Source: JAVKSL01 sp039583695 (GTDB lineage Bacteria > Actinomycetota > Acidimicrobiia > Acidimicrobiales > JAJPHD01). From it: DNA of 24,478 nt. The notes beneath the pieces are model-generated. The model saw nothing but the letters and a program-made list of their open reading frames with translations. It was not told the origin of the DNA and made no database searches. A program made the translations under genes and the position numbers. Below, piece by piece: positions 8,073-15,435 of this stretch; position 1 is the stretch's first letter; every line of letters starts with the position of its first letter. Where the stretch lies: contig JAVKSL010000044.1 of assembly GCA_039583695.1 (NCBI GenBank), positions 1 through 24,478 of the forward strand, given 5' to 3'.

Positions 8073-8100
8073 GGTCAGACCTCGGTCAGACCTCGGTCAG
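8073..8100. repeat. 11-bp tandem repeat across the carbonic anhydrase stop codon
   Basis: The unit GGTCAGACCTC occurs at 8073-8083 and 8084-8094, with a 6-bp remnant to 8100, spanning the last codons and stop (8086-8088) of the minus-strand gene. The downstream copy adds only sequence after the stop. No terminator is evident in the 53-bp convergent gap. Confidence 0.8.
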
Positions 8101-8574
8101 CCGACCCGTCTTGTCGTCGTAGACGAACCCGCGCACCTTGTCCTTCTTGGGAAGGAACGGGCTGGCGGCGATGCGACCCAAAGACTGGCGCACATCGGCG
8201 GTCGAGTCAGGGAAGGCCTCGGATGCCCAGGGGGGGCGCACGCCTGTGTCCGCCTCGATCTGGTTGGCGAACTCGTCACTCTTGAAGGTGCGCATCCCGC
8301 AGTCGGCGTGGTGGACCAAGATGACCTCCTCGGTCCCGAGCAGGCGCTGAGAGATCGCCAGGGAGCGGATCACGTCGTCGGTGACTGCACCACCCGCGTT
8401 GCGGATGACGTGACAGTCGCCCTCAGTCAGGCCAAAGATCCCATAGGGGTTGACCCTGGCATCCATGCAAGCCACGATCGCCACACGCCGCCCGGGGGGC
8501 ATGGGGAGGTCCCCCTTGTCGAAGCTCGAGGCATATGCCTCGGCATTACCCAAAAGCTCGTCGGTCACGGTCAC
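8086..8574 (-). CDS. Beta-class carbonic anhydrase
   Basis: Zinc enzyme interconverting CO2 and bicarbonate in the cytoplasm. 162 aa, typical of the short bacterial beta class. Zinc ligands are C36 (with D38 and R40 in ACMDARV), H89 and C92 in VHHADCGM. IRNAGG at 58-62 and the C-terminal VRGFVYDDKTGRL are family features. The start is GTG 8574, preceded by AAGGGA about 7 nt upstream, a good ribosome binding site. The gene sits 47 bp after dapB on the same strand, so it may share its transcript. A GGTCG-CAATTG-CCGACC near-palindrome at 8602-8618 lies in that gap. Confidence 0.93.
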   Translation of the reverse strand: MTVTDELLGNAEAYASSFDKGDLPMPPGRRVAIVACMDARVNPYGIFGLTEGDCHVIRNAGGAVTDDVIRSLAISQRLLGTEEVILVHHADCGMRTFKSDEFANQIEADTGVRPPWASEAFPDSTADVRQSLGRIAASPFLPKKDKVRGFVYDDKTGRLTEV

Positions 8575-8601
8575 GCGGGTTCCCTTCCGTAGTCGGTCGT
8601 C

Positions 8602-8618
8602 GGTCGCAATTGCCGACC
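8602..8618. promoter_or_regulatory. Near-palindrome between dapB and the carbonic anhydrase gene
   Basis: GGTCG-CAATTG-CCGACC: arms of 5 bp around a self-complementary CAATTG with a 1-nt offset. It lies 28 bp upstream of GTG 8574. It could be an operator, but no known motif is matched. Confidence 0.25.
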
Positions 8619-8621
8619 AAT

Positions 8622-9452
8622 CTAGTCAGGAATTGGCTGGCCGTCAAGGCCAAGCAGGGAGTCTATGCCCAACGTCAGGCCGGGGCACCGAGCCACCGAT
8701 CGCACCGCTAGGAGGACCCCGGGCATGAACGAGGTCCGGTCGTAGGAGTCGTGGCGGATCGTGAGGCTCTGACCAGCTGTCCCGAGCAGCACCTCCTGGT
8801 GGGCCACCAGGCCCCTGAGGCGCACCGAGTGCACCCGCACCCCGCCCGGCCCCACAGCTCCTCGCGCGCCCGACAGGACCTCATGACGGGTGGGGTCGCG
8901 GGCTAGCTCACCCACCCCCGCAGCCGAGCGAGCTGCCGAGATGCGCTGCGCGGTATGCACCGCAGTACCCGAGGGTGCGTCCACCTTGGAGTCATGGTGC
9001 AGCTCGATGACCTCGATCGAGTCCATGTGGGGCGCGGCCAGCTCGGCAAAGCGCATCATGAGGACCGCGCCTATGGCGAAGTTCGACGCCAAGATGCAGT
9101 TGGCGCTCCCGCCGGGTCCGAACAGCTCCCCCAATCGGGTGACATCCTCCTGGGACAGCCCAGACGTCCCCACAACGGCGTGGATCCCGTCCGCAGCACA
9201 CGCCACCAGGTTGGCCATGGCGCTCCCGGCGCTGGTGAAGTCCACGGCCACCTCCGCCCCGGCCTCCACGAGGGAGTTCGCTGATCGAGCGAGCACCAGC
9301 CCGGTGCCACTGAGGCCAGCTGCCTCATCGAGGGCGGTGCCAGCCAGGCGAGGATCCACAGCGCACACCAGCTCCAGGTCGCCAGCTTGGCTGATCGCCC
9401 GGCACACGGTCGCTCCCATCCGCCCCCCGGCCCCGAGAACCCCGACGCGCAT
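8622..9452 (-). CDS. dapB: 4-hydroxy-tetrahydrodipicolinate reductase
   Basis: NAD(P)H-dependent second step of the diaminopimelate/lysine pathway, acting on the product of DapA. 276 aa. The Rossmann motif GAGGRMG is at residues 7-13, VVGTSG near 93-98, and the catalytic and substrate-binding segment ELHHDSKVDAPSGTA is at 150-164 (His152/153, Lys156). The C-terminal region HDSYDRTSFMPGVLLAVR is typical. ATG 9452 is preceded by TAGCCT and 6 nt, fitting a leaderless transcript even though the M16 gene lies 66 bp upstream on the same strand. It is separated from dapA by pabBC and the carbonic anhydrase gene. Confidence 0.96.
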   Translation of the reverse strand: MRVGVLGAGGRMGATVCRAISQAGDLELVCAVDPRLAGTALDEAAGLSGTGLVLARSANSLVEAGAEVAVDFTSAGSAMANLVACAADGIHAVVGTSGLSQEDVTRLGELFGPGGSANCILASNFAIGAVLMMRFAELAAPHMDSIEVIELHHDSKVDAPSGTAVHTAQRISAARSAAGVGELARDPTRHEVLSGARGAVGPGGVRVHSVRLRGLVAHQEVLLGTAGQSLTIRHDSYDRTSFMPGVLLAVRSVARCPGLTLGIDSLLGLDGQPIPD

Positions 9453-9458
9453 TTTCGC

Positions 9459-9464
9459 AGGCTA
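9459..9464 (-). promoter_or_regulatory. Predicted -10 of a leaderless dapB promoter
   Basis: TAGCCT on the minus strand with a 6-nt spacer (GCGAAA) to ATG 9452. It lies in the 66-bp gap after the M16 protease gene and suggests that dapB can be transcribed on its own. Confidence 0.4.
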
Positions 9465-9518
9465 GCTCCATTCGGGCAACCCCCGGACGTTCGGGCGGCA
9501 ACCTCTCAGCAACCCTCG

Positions 9519-10772
9519 CTAGCCAACCTGGATCTCATCAAGGTCCTCCACGCTGAACGGGCCCACCACCGCCAGTGTCCTGGACCCGCCGAGAACCAGA
9601 TCGGCAGCTCGGTGAACGTCTTCCAGTGTGACCGCCTCCATCCGGGCCACCAGCTCCTCCACCACCAGCACCTCGCCGTGCAATAGCTGGCTACGACCGA
9701 TCCGGCTCATCCGGGCAGCAGAGTCCTCCAGGGCCAGAAGGCTCTGGGCGCGCAGGTACCCTTTTGCCAACGCCAGCTCAGCGGGCGTGATGCCGTCGGC
9801 CACCATCCGGTCGAGCTCCTCACGCAAAAGACTGAGGACCTCGGGGACCTTGCCTGGCGCCGTGCCCACATAGACCGAGAGCGCCCCGCAATCGTCGTAG
9901 GCCACCCGGTCCGAGAACACCGAGTACGCCAGGCCGCGCCGCTCCCGAATCTCCTGGAAGAGTCGGCTCGACAGGCCACCACCCAGCACGTGGTTGACCA
10001 CGTCCAGGGCGTGACGCATGGCATTGTCCCGCCCAGGGCTGCGCATAGCGACCACCAGGTGAGCTTGTTCGGTGGGCCGGGAGTCCACCACGAGAGGCCG
10101 AAGCTCGCTCGATGGCTCAACCCGAACGGGTCGCTGCCCTCCACCAGTCTCGGGGAGGCGGGATGCAAGTCCCTCGACCACCAGGTCGTGATCCAGGTGG
10201 CCAGCCACCGACACGACCATGTTCCCGGGCCGATAGTGGTGATCGAAGAAGGCACGGATCTGGTCAGGGCCCATGGCGCACACGCTGGCCTCGTCACCCA
10301 GCACGTCCCTGCCCAGTGGGTGCCCCGGGAAAAGCGATTCGGACGACAGCTCGTGGACCAGGTCGTCAGGCTCGTCCGCGTGCATGAGGATCTCCTCGAG
10401 GATCACATGACGCTCGGCGTCCACCTCCCCAGGGCGCAGCGCTGGCCGGGACATGATGTCACACAGGACATCCAGGCCGAGATCCAGCTTGTCCGCCAGC
10501 AACCGCACGTAGAAGCCGGTGTACTCACGGGTGGTGAAGGCGTTCATCTCTCCACCGACCGCGTCGACGGCCTCGGCGATGTTGCGGGCACTGCGACTCT
10601 CCGTGCCCTTGAAGAGCAGGTGCTCGAGGAAGTGCGAAGCGCCGGCCTCCCCGTCGGGCTCGTCCCTGCCTCCCGTGCCCACCCAGAACCCGACGCTGGC
10701 CGAGGCCACGTCACTCATCGCCTCGGTGACCACGACCATGCCACTGTCGAGGCTCGCCGTTCGGATTGTCAT
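9519..10772 (-). CDS. M16 family zinc metalloprotease (PepR-like)
   Basis: 417 aa from ATG 10772. The inverted zinc motif HFLEH is at residues 47-51, and the distal glutamate is in the following segment ERHVILEEILM, so the catalytic site looks intact. The C-terminal M16 domain carries GLAYSVFSDRVAY, the usual Arg/Tyr substrate-binding segment (RRGLAYS). The gene follows pnp by 28 bp and is likely co-transcribed, as in mycobacteria and streptomycetes, where pepR follows the PNPase gene. The frame stays open far into pnp, but that upstream part overlaps the PNPase tail and has no M16 similarity, so 10772 is chosen. The physiological substrate is not known. Confidence 0.93.
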   Translation of the reverse strand: MTIRTASLDSGMVVVTEAMSDVASASVGFWVGTGGRDEPDGEAGASHFLEHLLFKGTESRSARNIAEAVDAVGGEMNAFTTREYTGFYVRLLADKLDLGLDVLCDIMSRPALRPGEVDAERHVILEEILMHADEPDDLVHELSSESLFPGHPLGRDVLGDEASVCAMGPDQIRAFFDHHYRPGNMVVSVAGHLDHDLVVEGLASRLPETGGGQRPVRVEPSSELRPLVVDSRPTEQAHLVVAMRSPGRDNAMRHALDVVNHVLGGGLSSRLFQEIRERRGLAYSVFSDRVAYDDCGALSVYVGTAPGKVPEVLSLLREELDRMVADGITPAELALAKGYLRAQSLLALEDSAARMSRIGRSQLLHGEVLVVEELVARMEAVTLEDVHRAADLVLGGSRTLAVVGPFSVEDLDEIQVG

Positions 10773-10800
10773 AGGCTGGCTCTCAGCGAGGAGCGGGTGC

Positions 10801-13377
10801 TCAGCGCCGTCCAGACCGACCAGGGTTACGACGTGGGCCCCGATCTCCGGAGTCACGTCCGGCCTCCCCCGCTCGACCGCTGCCACCTGGGCTGCCTCCT
10901 CGTCCTGGCCCGCCCCCGGCACCTGCACCGGGCGCAGGGCCGAGGTTCCCAAGCTCGCGCTCGATCTCGGCCTCGAAAGACGCTTCGAACGAGACCGCCG
11001 GGCGCGCTCCCGACTGGGGCCGGTCCTGCGGTGTCCTTGGACTCCCCCGATCTCCCCGGTCACCCCGATCACCCCGGTCACCCCGGTCACCCCGTCCGGA
11101 CTCACGCGGGCGCCGGTCTCGACCGCCCTCACCAGACCCACCGCCCCGGCTGCCACCGCCAGATCCGTTGCCAGGCCCTCCTGAGCCCACCACATCCTCT
11201 CCCCCGACCAGCGAGAGCGACACTTTCCCCTGCGGGTCGATGTCATCCACCTTGACCTCCAGCTCCTGGCCCAGGTTGACCACATCCTCGACCCGCTCTA
11301 CCCGGCGGCCCTGGCCGAGCTTGGAGATGTGAAGCAACCCATCCCTACCTGGCAGGATGTTCACGAACGCCCCGAACTTGGTCACGCTTACCACCTTGCC
11401 CGGGTAAGTGGACCCGATCACCGCGGCCGGCGGGTCCAGGATCATCTCGATGCGCCGTCGGGCCTCAGCCACGGCATGACCATCCAGGGCACCAATGGTG
11501 ACCGTCCCAACCAGGTCGTCGTCATCGATGTTGATGTCGGCACCCGTGTCAGCCTGCAATGCGTTGATCATCTTGCCCTTGGGGCCGATGATCTCGCCAA
11601 TCTTGTCGAGGGGAACCTCGAAGCTGATGATCTTCGGCGCGTTCTCCTTGACCTCCGGCCGCGGCTCGGCGATCGCCGCGTACATGACCTCGAGTATGCG
11701 CATCCGGGCATCACGCGCCTGGTGAAGCGCATGGCCCAACACATCCGCTGGCAGCCCGTCGATCTTGGTGTCCAGCTGCAAAGCAGTAACGAACTCTGAT
11801 GTGCCTGCCACCTTGAAGTCCATGTCGCCAAACGCGTCCTCCGCCCCCAATATGTCGGTGAGCGTCGTGTAGCGGCCCTCGGCGAACACCAGGCCCATGG
11901 CGATGCCCGCCACCGGCGCCTTGATCGGGACTCCGGCGTCCATCAGCGAGAGAGTCGAGCCACAGACCGAGGCCATCGACGTCGAGCCGTTCGAGGACAG
12001 CACGTCGGACACCAGACGGAGCGTGTAGGGAAACTCGTCCATCCGGGGTATGACCGGGAACAAGGCCCGCTCGGCGAGCAGGCCGTGGCCGATCTCGCGC
12101 CGCTTGGGCCCCCGCATGAAGCCAGTCTCACCAGTCGAGTACGGAGGGAAGTTGTAGTGGTGCATGTAGCGCTTGGTCTCGACCACCCCAATCGTGTCCA
12201 GGAGCTGGTTCATCCTCGGCATACCCAGGGTGGTGACGTTCAGCACCTGGGTCTCGCCCCGCTCGAACAGGGCCGAGCCGTGGGCAGTTGGCAGGATGTC
12301 CACCTCGGCGGACAGCGGGCGAATGTCGGTGGGCCCCCGCCCGTCGATCCGGATGCCCTCCTCGACGATCCGCCGGCGGACGAGACGCTTGGTCAATGAC
12401 CGTATCGCGGCCTTGATCTCCTTCTCGCGGCCCTCGAGCTCTGGACGGGCGGCAAGAGAGGCCATGACCTCGGCCCCCGCGGCCTCGAGCGCTGCGGCCC
12501 GATCGGCCTTGCCATCCACGGCATTGGCCTGCGACAACGCACCCTCTCCGAGCGAGGTCACCGCCTCCCACACGTCGGTGCCGTAGTCGCTCTGCTCCAC
12601 GAAGCTGATCGCCGGCTTGCGTCCCCCCGTGGCGACCACGAGCTCGCGCTGCAGCGAGATGGACTCGGCTATCCAGGTCTTGGACGCTTCGAGCCCCTCC
12701 GCGATGACGTCCTCGGTGACCTTGGGGGCGCCGGCCACGTAGTAGTCCCACGCGTGCTCGGTCCCGCCCGCCTCGACCATCATGATCGCCACGTCCTCGG
12801 TCCCGTCGGGACCGGGGATCGCCCGCCCCGCCACCACTAGCTCGAAGGTCGACTCCTCACCCTCTGACCAGGTGGCATGGGGGAGCCAGCGGCCCTGCGT
12901 CGAGTACGCAACTCGCACTGCGCCAATCGGCCCGTCAAACGGGATTCCCGAGACCATCAGCGCAGCCGAAGCGCCGTTGATCGCCAGCACGTCGTGCGGG
13001 TTGACCTGGTCGGCCCCCAGGACGGTGGCCACCACGTGGACCTCGTTGCGAAACCCCTCGGGGAACGACGGCCGCAAAGGCCGGTCGATCAGCCTGGCGT
13101 TCAAGATGGCCTGGTCGGTAGCCCGACCCTCCCGGCGAAAGAACGACCCGGGGATCTTCCCCGCGGCGTACATCCGCTCCTCGACATCCACGGTCAAGGG
13201 GAAAAAGTCGACCCCCTCCCGCACGGACCTGGCAGCCGTGGCCGCAACCAGCACCACCGTGTCACCCAGGCGGGCAAGCACTGCCCCATCTGCCTGGCCT
13301 GCAAGCTTGCCGGTGGAAAAGGACAGCGTTCGATCGGTCCCGCTCACGGGAGCCGATACTGAGATGGCGTCCGCCAT
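10801..13377 (-). CDS. pnp: Polyribonucleotide nucleotidyltransferase (PNPase)
   Basis: Phosphorolytic 3'-5' exoribonuclease and polymerase, trimeric, cytoplasmic. 858 aa from ATG 13377, chosen because AGGAG at 13383-13387 is 5 nt upstream. The GTG two codons earlier overlaps that site. It has two RNase PH domains with a helical linker between. The second carries EDAFGDMDFKVAGTSEF (about 513-529). A KH domain (~583-643) has the GPKG loop, and an S1 domain (~655-725) has KFGAFVNILPGRDGLLHIS. The final ~130 residues are a disordered Gly/Arg tail with repeated Asp-Arg-Gly triplets and an embedded FEASFEAEIERELGNLG segment. It lies downstream of rpsO, with a 174-bp gap holding a strong hairpin. 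Confidence 0.97.
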   Translation of the reverse strand: MADAISVSAPVSGTDRTLSFSTGKLAGQADGAVLARLGDTVVLVAATAARSVREGVDFFPLTVDVEERMYAAGKIPGSFFRREGRATDQAILNARLIDRPLRPSFPEGFRNEVHVVATVLGADQVNPHDVLAINGASAALMVSGIPFDGPIGAVRVAYSTQGRWLPHATWSEGEESTFELVVAGRAIPGPDGTEDVAIMMVEAGGTEHAWDYYVAGAPKVTEDVIAEGLEASKTWIAESISLQRELVVATGGRKPAISFVEQSDYGTDVWEAVTSLGEGALSQANAVDGKADRAAALEAAGAEVMASLAARPELEGREKEIKAAIRSLTKRLVRRRIVEEGIRIDGRGPTDIRPLSAEVDILPTAHGSALFERGETQVLNVTTLGMPRMNQLLDTIGVVETKRYMHHYNFPPYSTGETGFMRGPKRREIGHGLLAERALFPVIPRMDEFPYTLRLVSDVLSSNGSTSMASVCGSTLSLMDAGVPIKAPVAGIAMGLVFAEGRYTTLTDILGAEDAFGDMDFKVAGTSEFVTALQLDTKIDGLPADVLGHALHQARDARMRILEVMYAAIAEPRPEVKENAPKIISFEVPLDKIGEIIGPKGKMINALQADTGADINIDDDDLVGTVTIGALDGHAVAEARRRIEMILDPPAAVIGSTYPGKVVSVTKFGAFVNILPGRDGLLHISKLGQGRRVERVEDVVNLGQELEVKVDDIDPQGKVSLSLVGGEDVVGSGGPGNGSGGGSRGGGSGEGGRDRRPRESGRGDRGDRGDRGDRGDRGSPRTPQDRPQSGARPAVSFEASFEAEIERELGNLGPAPGAGAGGGPGRGGSPGGSGRAGEAGRDSGDRGPRRNPGRSGRR
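11047..11095. repeat. 9-bp repeats encoding the DRG tail of PNPase
   Basis: About five near-identical 9-bp units (ACCCCGGTC on the plus strand) encode Asp-Arg-Gly repeats around residues 763-778. Flanking sequence is also Gly/Arg-rich. Variation in copy number would keep the frame. Confidence 0.8.
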
Positions 13378-13416
13378 GCTCACTCCTGACGTATAGGGCG
13401 GCCACCGGACCAGTTC

Positions 13417-13461
13417 CCAGTCGTCGAGCGCCCGAGGGAGCCTCGGGTGATCGGCGACTGG
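13417..13461 (-). promoter_or_regulatory. Long imperfect hairpin in the pnp leader
   Basis: Outer arms CCAGTCG (13417-13423) and CGACTGG (13455-13461) and inner arms CCCGAGG (13431-13437) and CCTCGGG (13441-13447) are perfect. The intervening 7 bases on each side pair partly, giving a stem of about 21 positions with few mismatches and a 3-nt loop. It lies 40 nt upstream of the pnp Shine-Dalgarno, between rpsO and pnp. In Escherichia coli the same gene gap holds an RNase III-cleaved hairpin through which PNPase represses its own mRNA. A similar role here is inference. No T-run follows, so it is not a classic terminator. Confidence 0.6.
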
Positions 13462-13551
13462 CAGCTGGGCTCAGGTGCCGCCGGTGTTGGCGAGAGAAGC
13501 GGTGGCTCCTCCCGGATTGAACTGAGGTGACCGCGTCCGGGCTCGCGACGC

Positions 13552-13809
13552 TCAGCGCCTGATGCCGAGCCGGGCGATGATCGCCCGGTAGCGCTCGACA
13601 TCGTTGGCCTTCACGTAGTCCAGCAGGCGGCGGCGGCGCCCGATCATCTGCATCAAGCCTCGCCGGGTGTGGTGATCGCCCTTGTGCATCTTGAGGTGCT
13701 CAGTCAGGTGGTTGATCCGCCCGCTCAGCAGCGCAATCTGCACCTCGGGCGAGCCAGTGTCACTCTCGTGAAGGCGATGCTCGGCGATCGTGGCTGTCTT
13801 GTCTGGCAT
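13552..13809 (-). CDS. rpsO: 30S ribosomal protein S15
   Basis: Binds 16S rRNA in the central domain of the small subunit. 85 aa from ATG 13809, close to the usual 89. Conserved HESDTGSPEVQIALLSGRINHLTEHLK, HHTRRGL and RRRRLLDYVK are present, ending RYRAIIARLGIRR. An upstream in-frame extension to 13875 is not S15-like and is rejected. The gene is first in the rpsO-pnp-M16 unit and divergent from arfB. A weak GAGG lies ~12 nt before the start. Confidence 0.96.
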   Translation of the reverse strand: MPDKTATIAEHRLHESDTGSPEVQIALLSGRINHLTEHLKMHKGDHHTRRGLMQMIGRRRRLLDYVKANDVERYRAIIARLGIRR

Positions 13810-13862
13810 GCTTGGCTGATACCTCGCTGGGCTGCTCGTCGAATGGTGCGGCGTTGGCCCCC

Positions 13863-13868
13863 ATACTA
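13863..13868 (-). promoter_or_regulatory. Possible -10 for the rpsO-pnp operon
   Basis: TAGTAT on the minus strand, 53 nt before ATG 13809, in the 97-bp region divergent with arfB. A CTGCCA about 15 bp upstream is a poor -35. Unlike the neighbouring genes, this would give a leadered mRNA. Confidence 0.35.
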
Positions 13869-13894
13869 GCCGCAACTTCGGCTTGGCAGGCTCC

Positions 13895-13900
13895 TACGCT
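13895..13900 (+). promoter_or_regulatory. Predicted -10 of a leaderless arfB promoter
   Basis: TACGCT followed by ggcgcc and ATG 13907. The spacer is 6 nt and identical to that at pabBC, which supports both start codons. Confidence 0.5.
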
Positions 13901-13906
13901 GGCGCC

Positions 13907-14332
13907 ATGCCTCCGGAGGGTCCCGAGCGGCTGCGCGTCACCCGTAGCTGCGCCATCCCATTGGCGGAGCTGGCCTGGCGATACAGCACAAGCGGAGGCC
14001 CCGGCGGCCAGCACGCCAACCGCTCCCAGACCCGCGCCGAGGTCAGCTTCGACATAACCGCGTCGGCGGCCCTCGGCCCGCACCAGCGCGCCAGGCTCCT
14101 GGAGCGCCTCGGCCCGACGGTGCGGGCCTCGGCCTCCGACGAGCGCTCCCAGCTGCGCAACCGCGAGCTCGCCCTCGAGCGCCTCCGGGCCAAGCTCGCA
14201 GATGGCCTCCGGGTAGAGCCCGCCCGCCACCCCACCAGCCCCACAAGAGGCTCGCAGGAGCGCCGCCTGGATGCCAAGCGCCGCCAGGCATTGCGCAAGT
14301 CCGAGCGCCGCGCCCAACCTTTTGAGGAATGA
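13907..14332 (+). CDS. arfB: ArfB/YaeJ-type peptidyl-tRNA hydrolase
   Basis: Rescues stalled ribosomes by hydrolysing peptidyl-tRNA in the P site. 141 aa from ATG 13907. The release-factor catalytic motif GGQ lies in YSTSGGPGGQHANRSQT (about 30-46). The domain ends near residue 110, and the C-terminal tail is short and basic (RRLDAKRRQALRKSERR), as in ArfB, where it inserts into the empty mRNA channel. The long RF1/RF2 domains are absent. The gene is single and divergent from rpsO, and its end is 13 bp from the convergent ribF end. Confidence 0.9.
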   Translation: MPPEGPERLRVTRSCAIPLAELAWRYSTSGGPGGQHANRSQTRAEVSFDITASAALGPHQRARLLERLGPTVRASASDERSQLRNRELALERLRAKLADGLRVEPARHPTSPTRGSQERRLDAKRRQALRKSERRAQPFEE

Positions 14333-14345
14333 AGCACCCTGGCCC

Positions 14346-15311
14346 TCAGGACCTGAGTCCACCCACCCCAGGTGTGCCCTCGAGCAGGACCCGCGCCTCG
14401 TTCAGGTCCACGCTCATCTGCGCCACCAGCTCCTCTACCGAGTCGAAGCGACGCTCCTCCCGGAGCCGGGCCACAAAGCTCACCTCCGCCGCCTCTCCGT
14501 AGAGGTTCCCCTCGAAGTCTATGAGGTGGGCCTCCACCAACGACGGCGCTTCGTCGTAGAATGTGAGCCGGCGCCCCAGCGAGATGGCACTGGGGTGAGC
14601 CAAACCGTCGGTCCGACGGTACCAGCCGGCATAGATGCCATCCGCGGGAAGCATGATCTCGCCTTCGACCTTGACGTTTGCCGTGGGACAGCCCAGCACA
14701 GACCCGCCCCGATGATCGCCGTGGACGACGACGCCTCGCACCGCATGCGACCGACCCAGCAGCTGGGCTGCGCCAGCCACATCCCCCTCCGCGAGCATGC
14801 GACGGATTCGGGTAGACGAGACAGGAGCGTTGGCCTCCACCAAGGGTTCCAGACCCACGACCTCGAAACCCAGCTCTGAGCCCATCTCGCGCAGAAGGGC
14901 GACGTTACCCTTGCGTCCGTGGCCAAAATGGAAATCGGCACCGACCACCACCGACCGAGCCCCGAGCCGCCCGACCAGCACCTCGGTGACAAAATCCTCC
15001 GCTGATTCCTCCGAACGAGCCTTGTCAAAAGTGACCACGAGTGTGAGGTCCACCCCGGCGGCCTCCAACAGCTCCAGGCGCTGTTCCAGGTCGGTGAGCA
15101 GCTGGGGAGCCGAACCAGGCCTCACCACGCTGGCGGGGTGGCGGTCAAAGGTCACGACTGCGCTCGCCAGCCCCCTGCTAGCCGCCAGCCCCCGCACCCG
15201 GTGGATCACCGCCATGTGTCCCAGGTGCACCCCGTCGAAAGCTCCGATGGTCACGACGCTGCCAGCAGGGCGATGCCCACCGTCGGTCCCCGGCACCTTG
15301 AGGACGTCCAT
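14346..15311 (-). CDS. ribF: Bifunctional riboflavin kinase / FAD synthetase
   Basis: Converts riboflavin to FMN and then FAD. 321 aa. The N-terminal nucleotidyltransferase domain has GAFDGVHLGH (23-32), VVGADFHFGHGRKG and SSTRIR. The C-terminal kinase domain has GCPTANV, GIYAGWY and the VEAHLIDFEGNLYG segment. In many bacteria ribF lies near rpsO and pnp, as here, with truB absent from between. ATG 15311 is preceded by TAGCTT and 8 nt. AAAGGG also abuts the ATG but is too close for a normal ribosome binding site, which favours a leaderless start. Confidence 0.96.
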   Translation of the reverse strand: MDVLKVPGTDGGHRPAGSVVTIGAFDGVHLGHMAVIHRVRGLAASRGLASAVVTFDRHPASVVRPGSAPQLLTDLEQRLELLEAAGVDLTLVVTFDKARSEESAEDFVTEVLVGRLGARSVVVGADFHFGHGRKGNVALLREMGSELGFEVVGLEPLVEANAPVSSTRIRRMLAEGDVAGAAQLLGRSHAVRGVVVHGDHRGGSVLGCPTANVKVEGEIMLPADGIYAGWYRRTDGLAHPSAISLGRRLTFYDEAPSLVEAHLIDFEGNLYGEAAEVSFVARLREERRFDSVEELVAQMSVDLNEARVLLEGTPGVGGLRS

Positions 15312-15319
15312 CCCTTTCT

Positions 15320-15325
15320 AAGCTA
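15320..15325 (-). promoter_or_regulatory. Predicted -10 of a leaderless ribF promoter
   Basis: TAGCTT on the minus strand, 8 nt before ATG 15311, in the 124-bp gap after the glycan operon. No clear -35. Confidence 0.4.
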
Positions 15326-15356
15326 CTGTCCAGCCATCAGCATCTGGGCGACCGCT

Positions 15357-15371
15357 GCACGCCCAGCGTGC
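15357..15371 (-). other. Small hairpin after the glycan operon
   Basis: GCACGC-TGG-GCGTGC on the minus strand, a 6-bp perfect stem with a 3-nt loop, 65 nt after the rmd stop and before ribF. There is no T-run, so a rho-independent terminator is doubtful. The rmd stop itself overlaps a 10-bp perfect palindrome, GACCGCGGTC, at 15428-15437. Confidence 0.3.
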
Positions 15372-15435
15372 CCTCAAGCGCCCTCCCGAGCGTACCAAGT
15401 GCTCCCCTGTTGGATCATCCTCCCCCGGACCGCGG

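Noticed and set aside
10773..11285. N-terminal extension of the M16 protease
   Set aside because: It overlaps the PNPase tail in another frame and encodes Arg/Gly-rich noise; M16 similarity starts at ATG 10772.
13511..13541. Terminator after rpsO
   Set aside because: CCCGGA/TCCGGG arms are 19 nt apart and no T-run follows on the minus strand.
14341..14360. Bidirectional terminator at the arfB-ribF junction
   Set aside because: CTCAGG/CCTGAG leaves almost no loop and has no T-run; folding as RNA would be short and weak.
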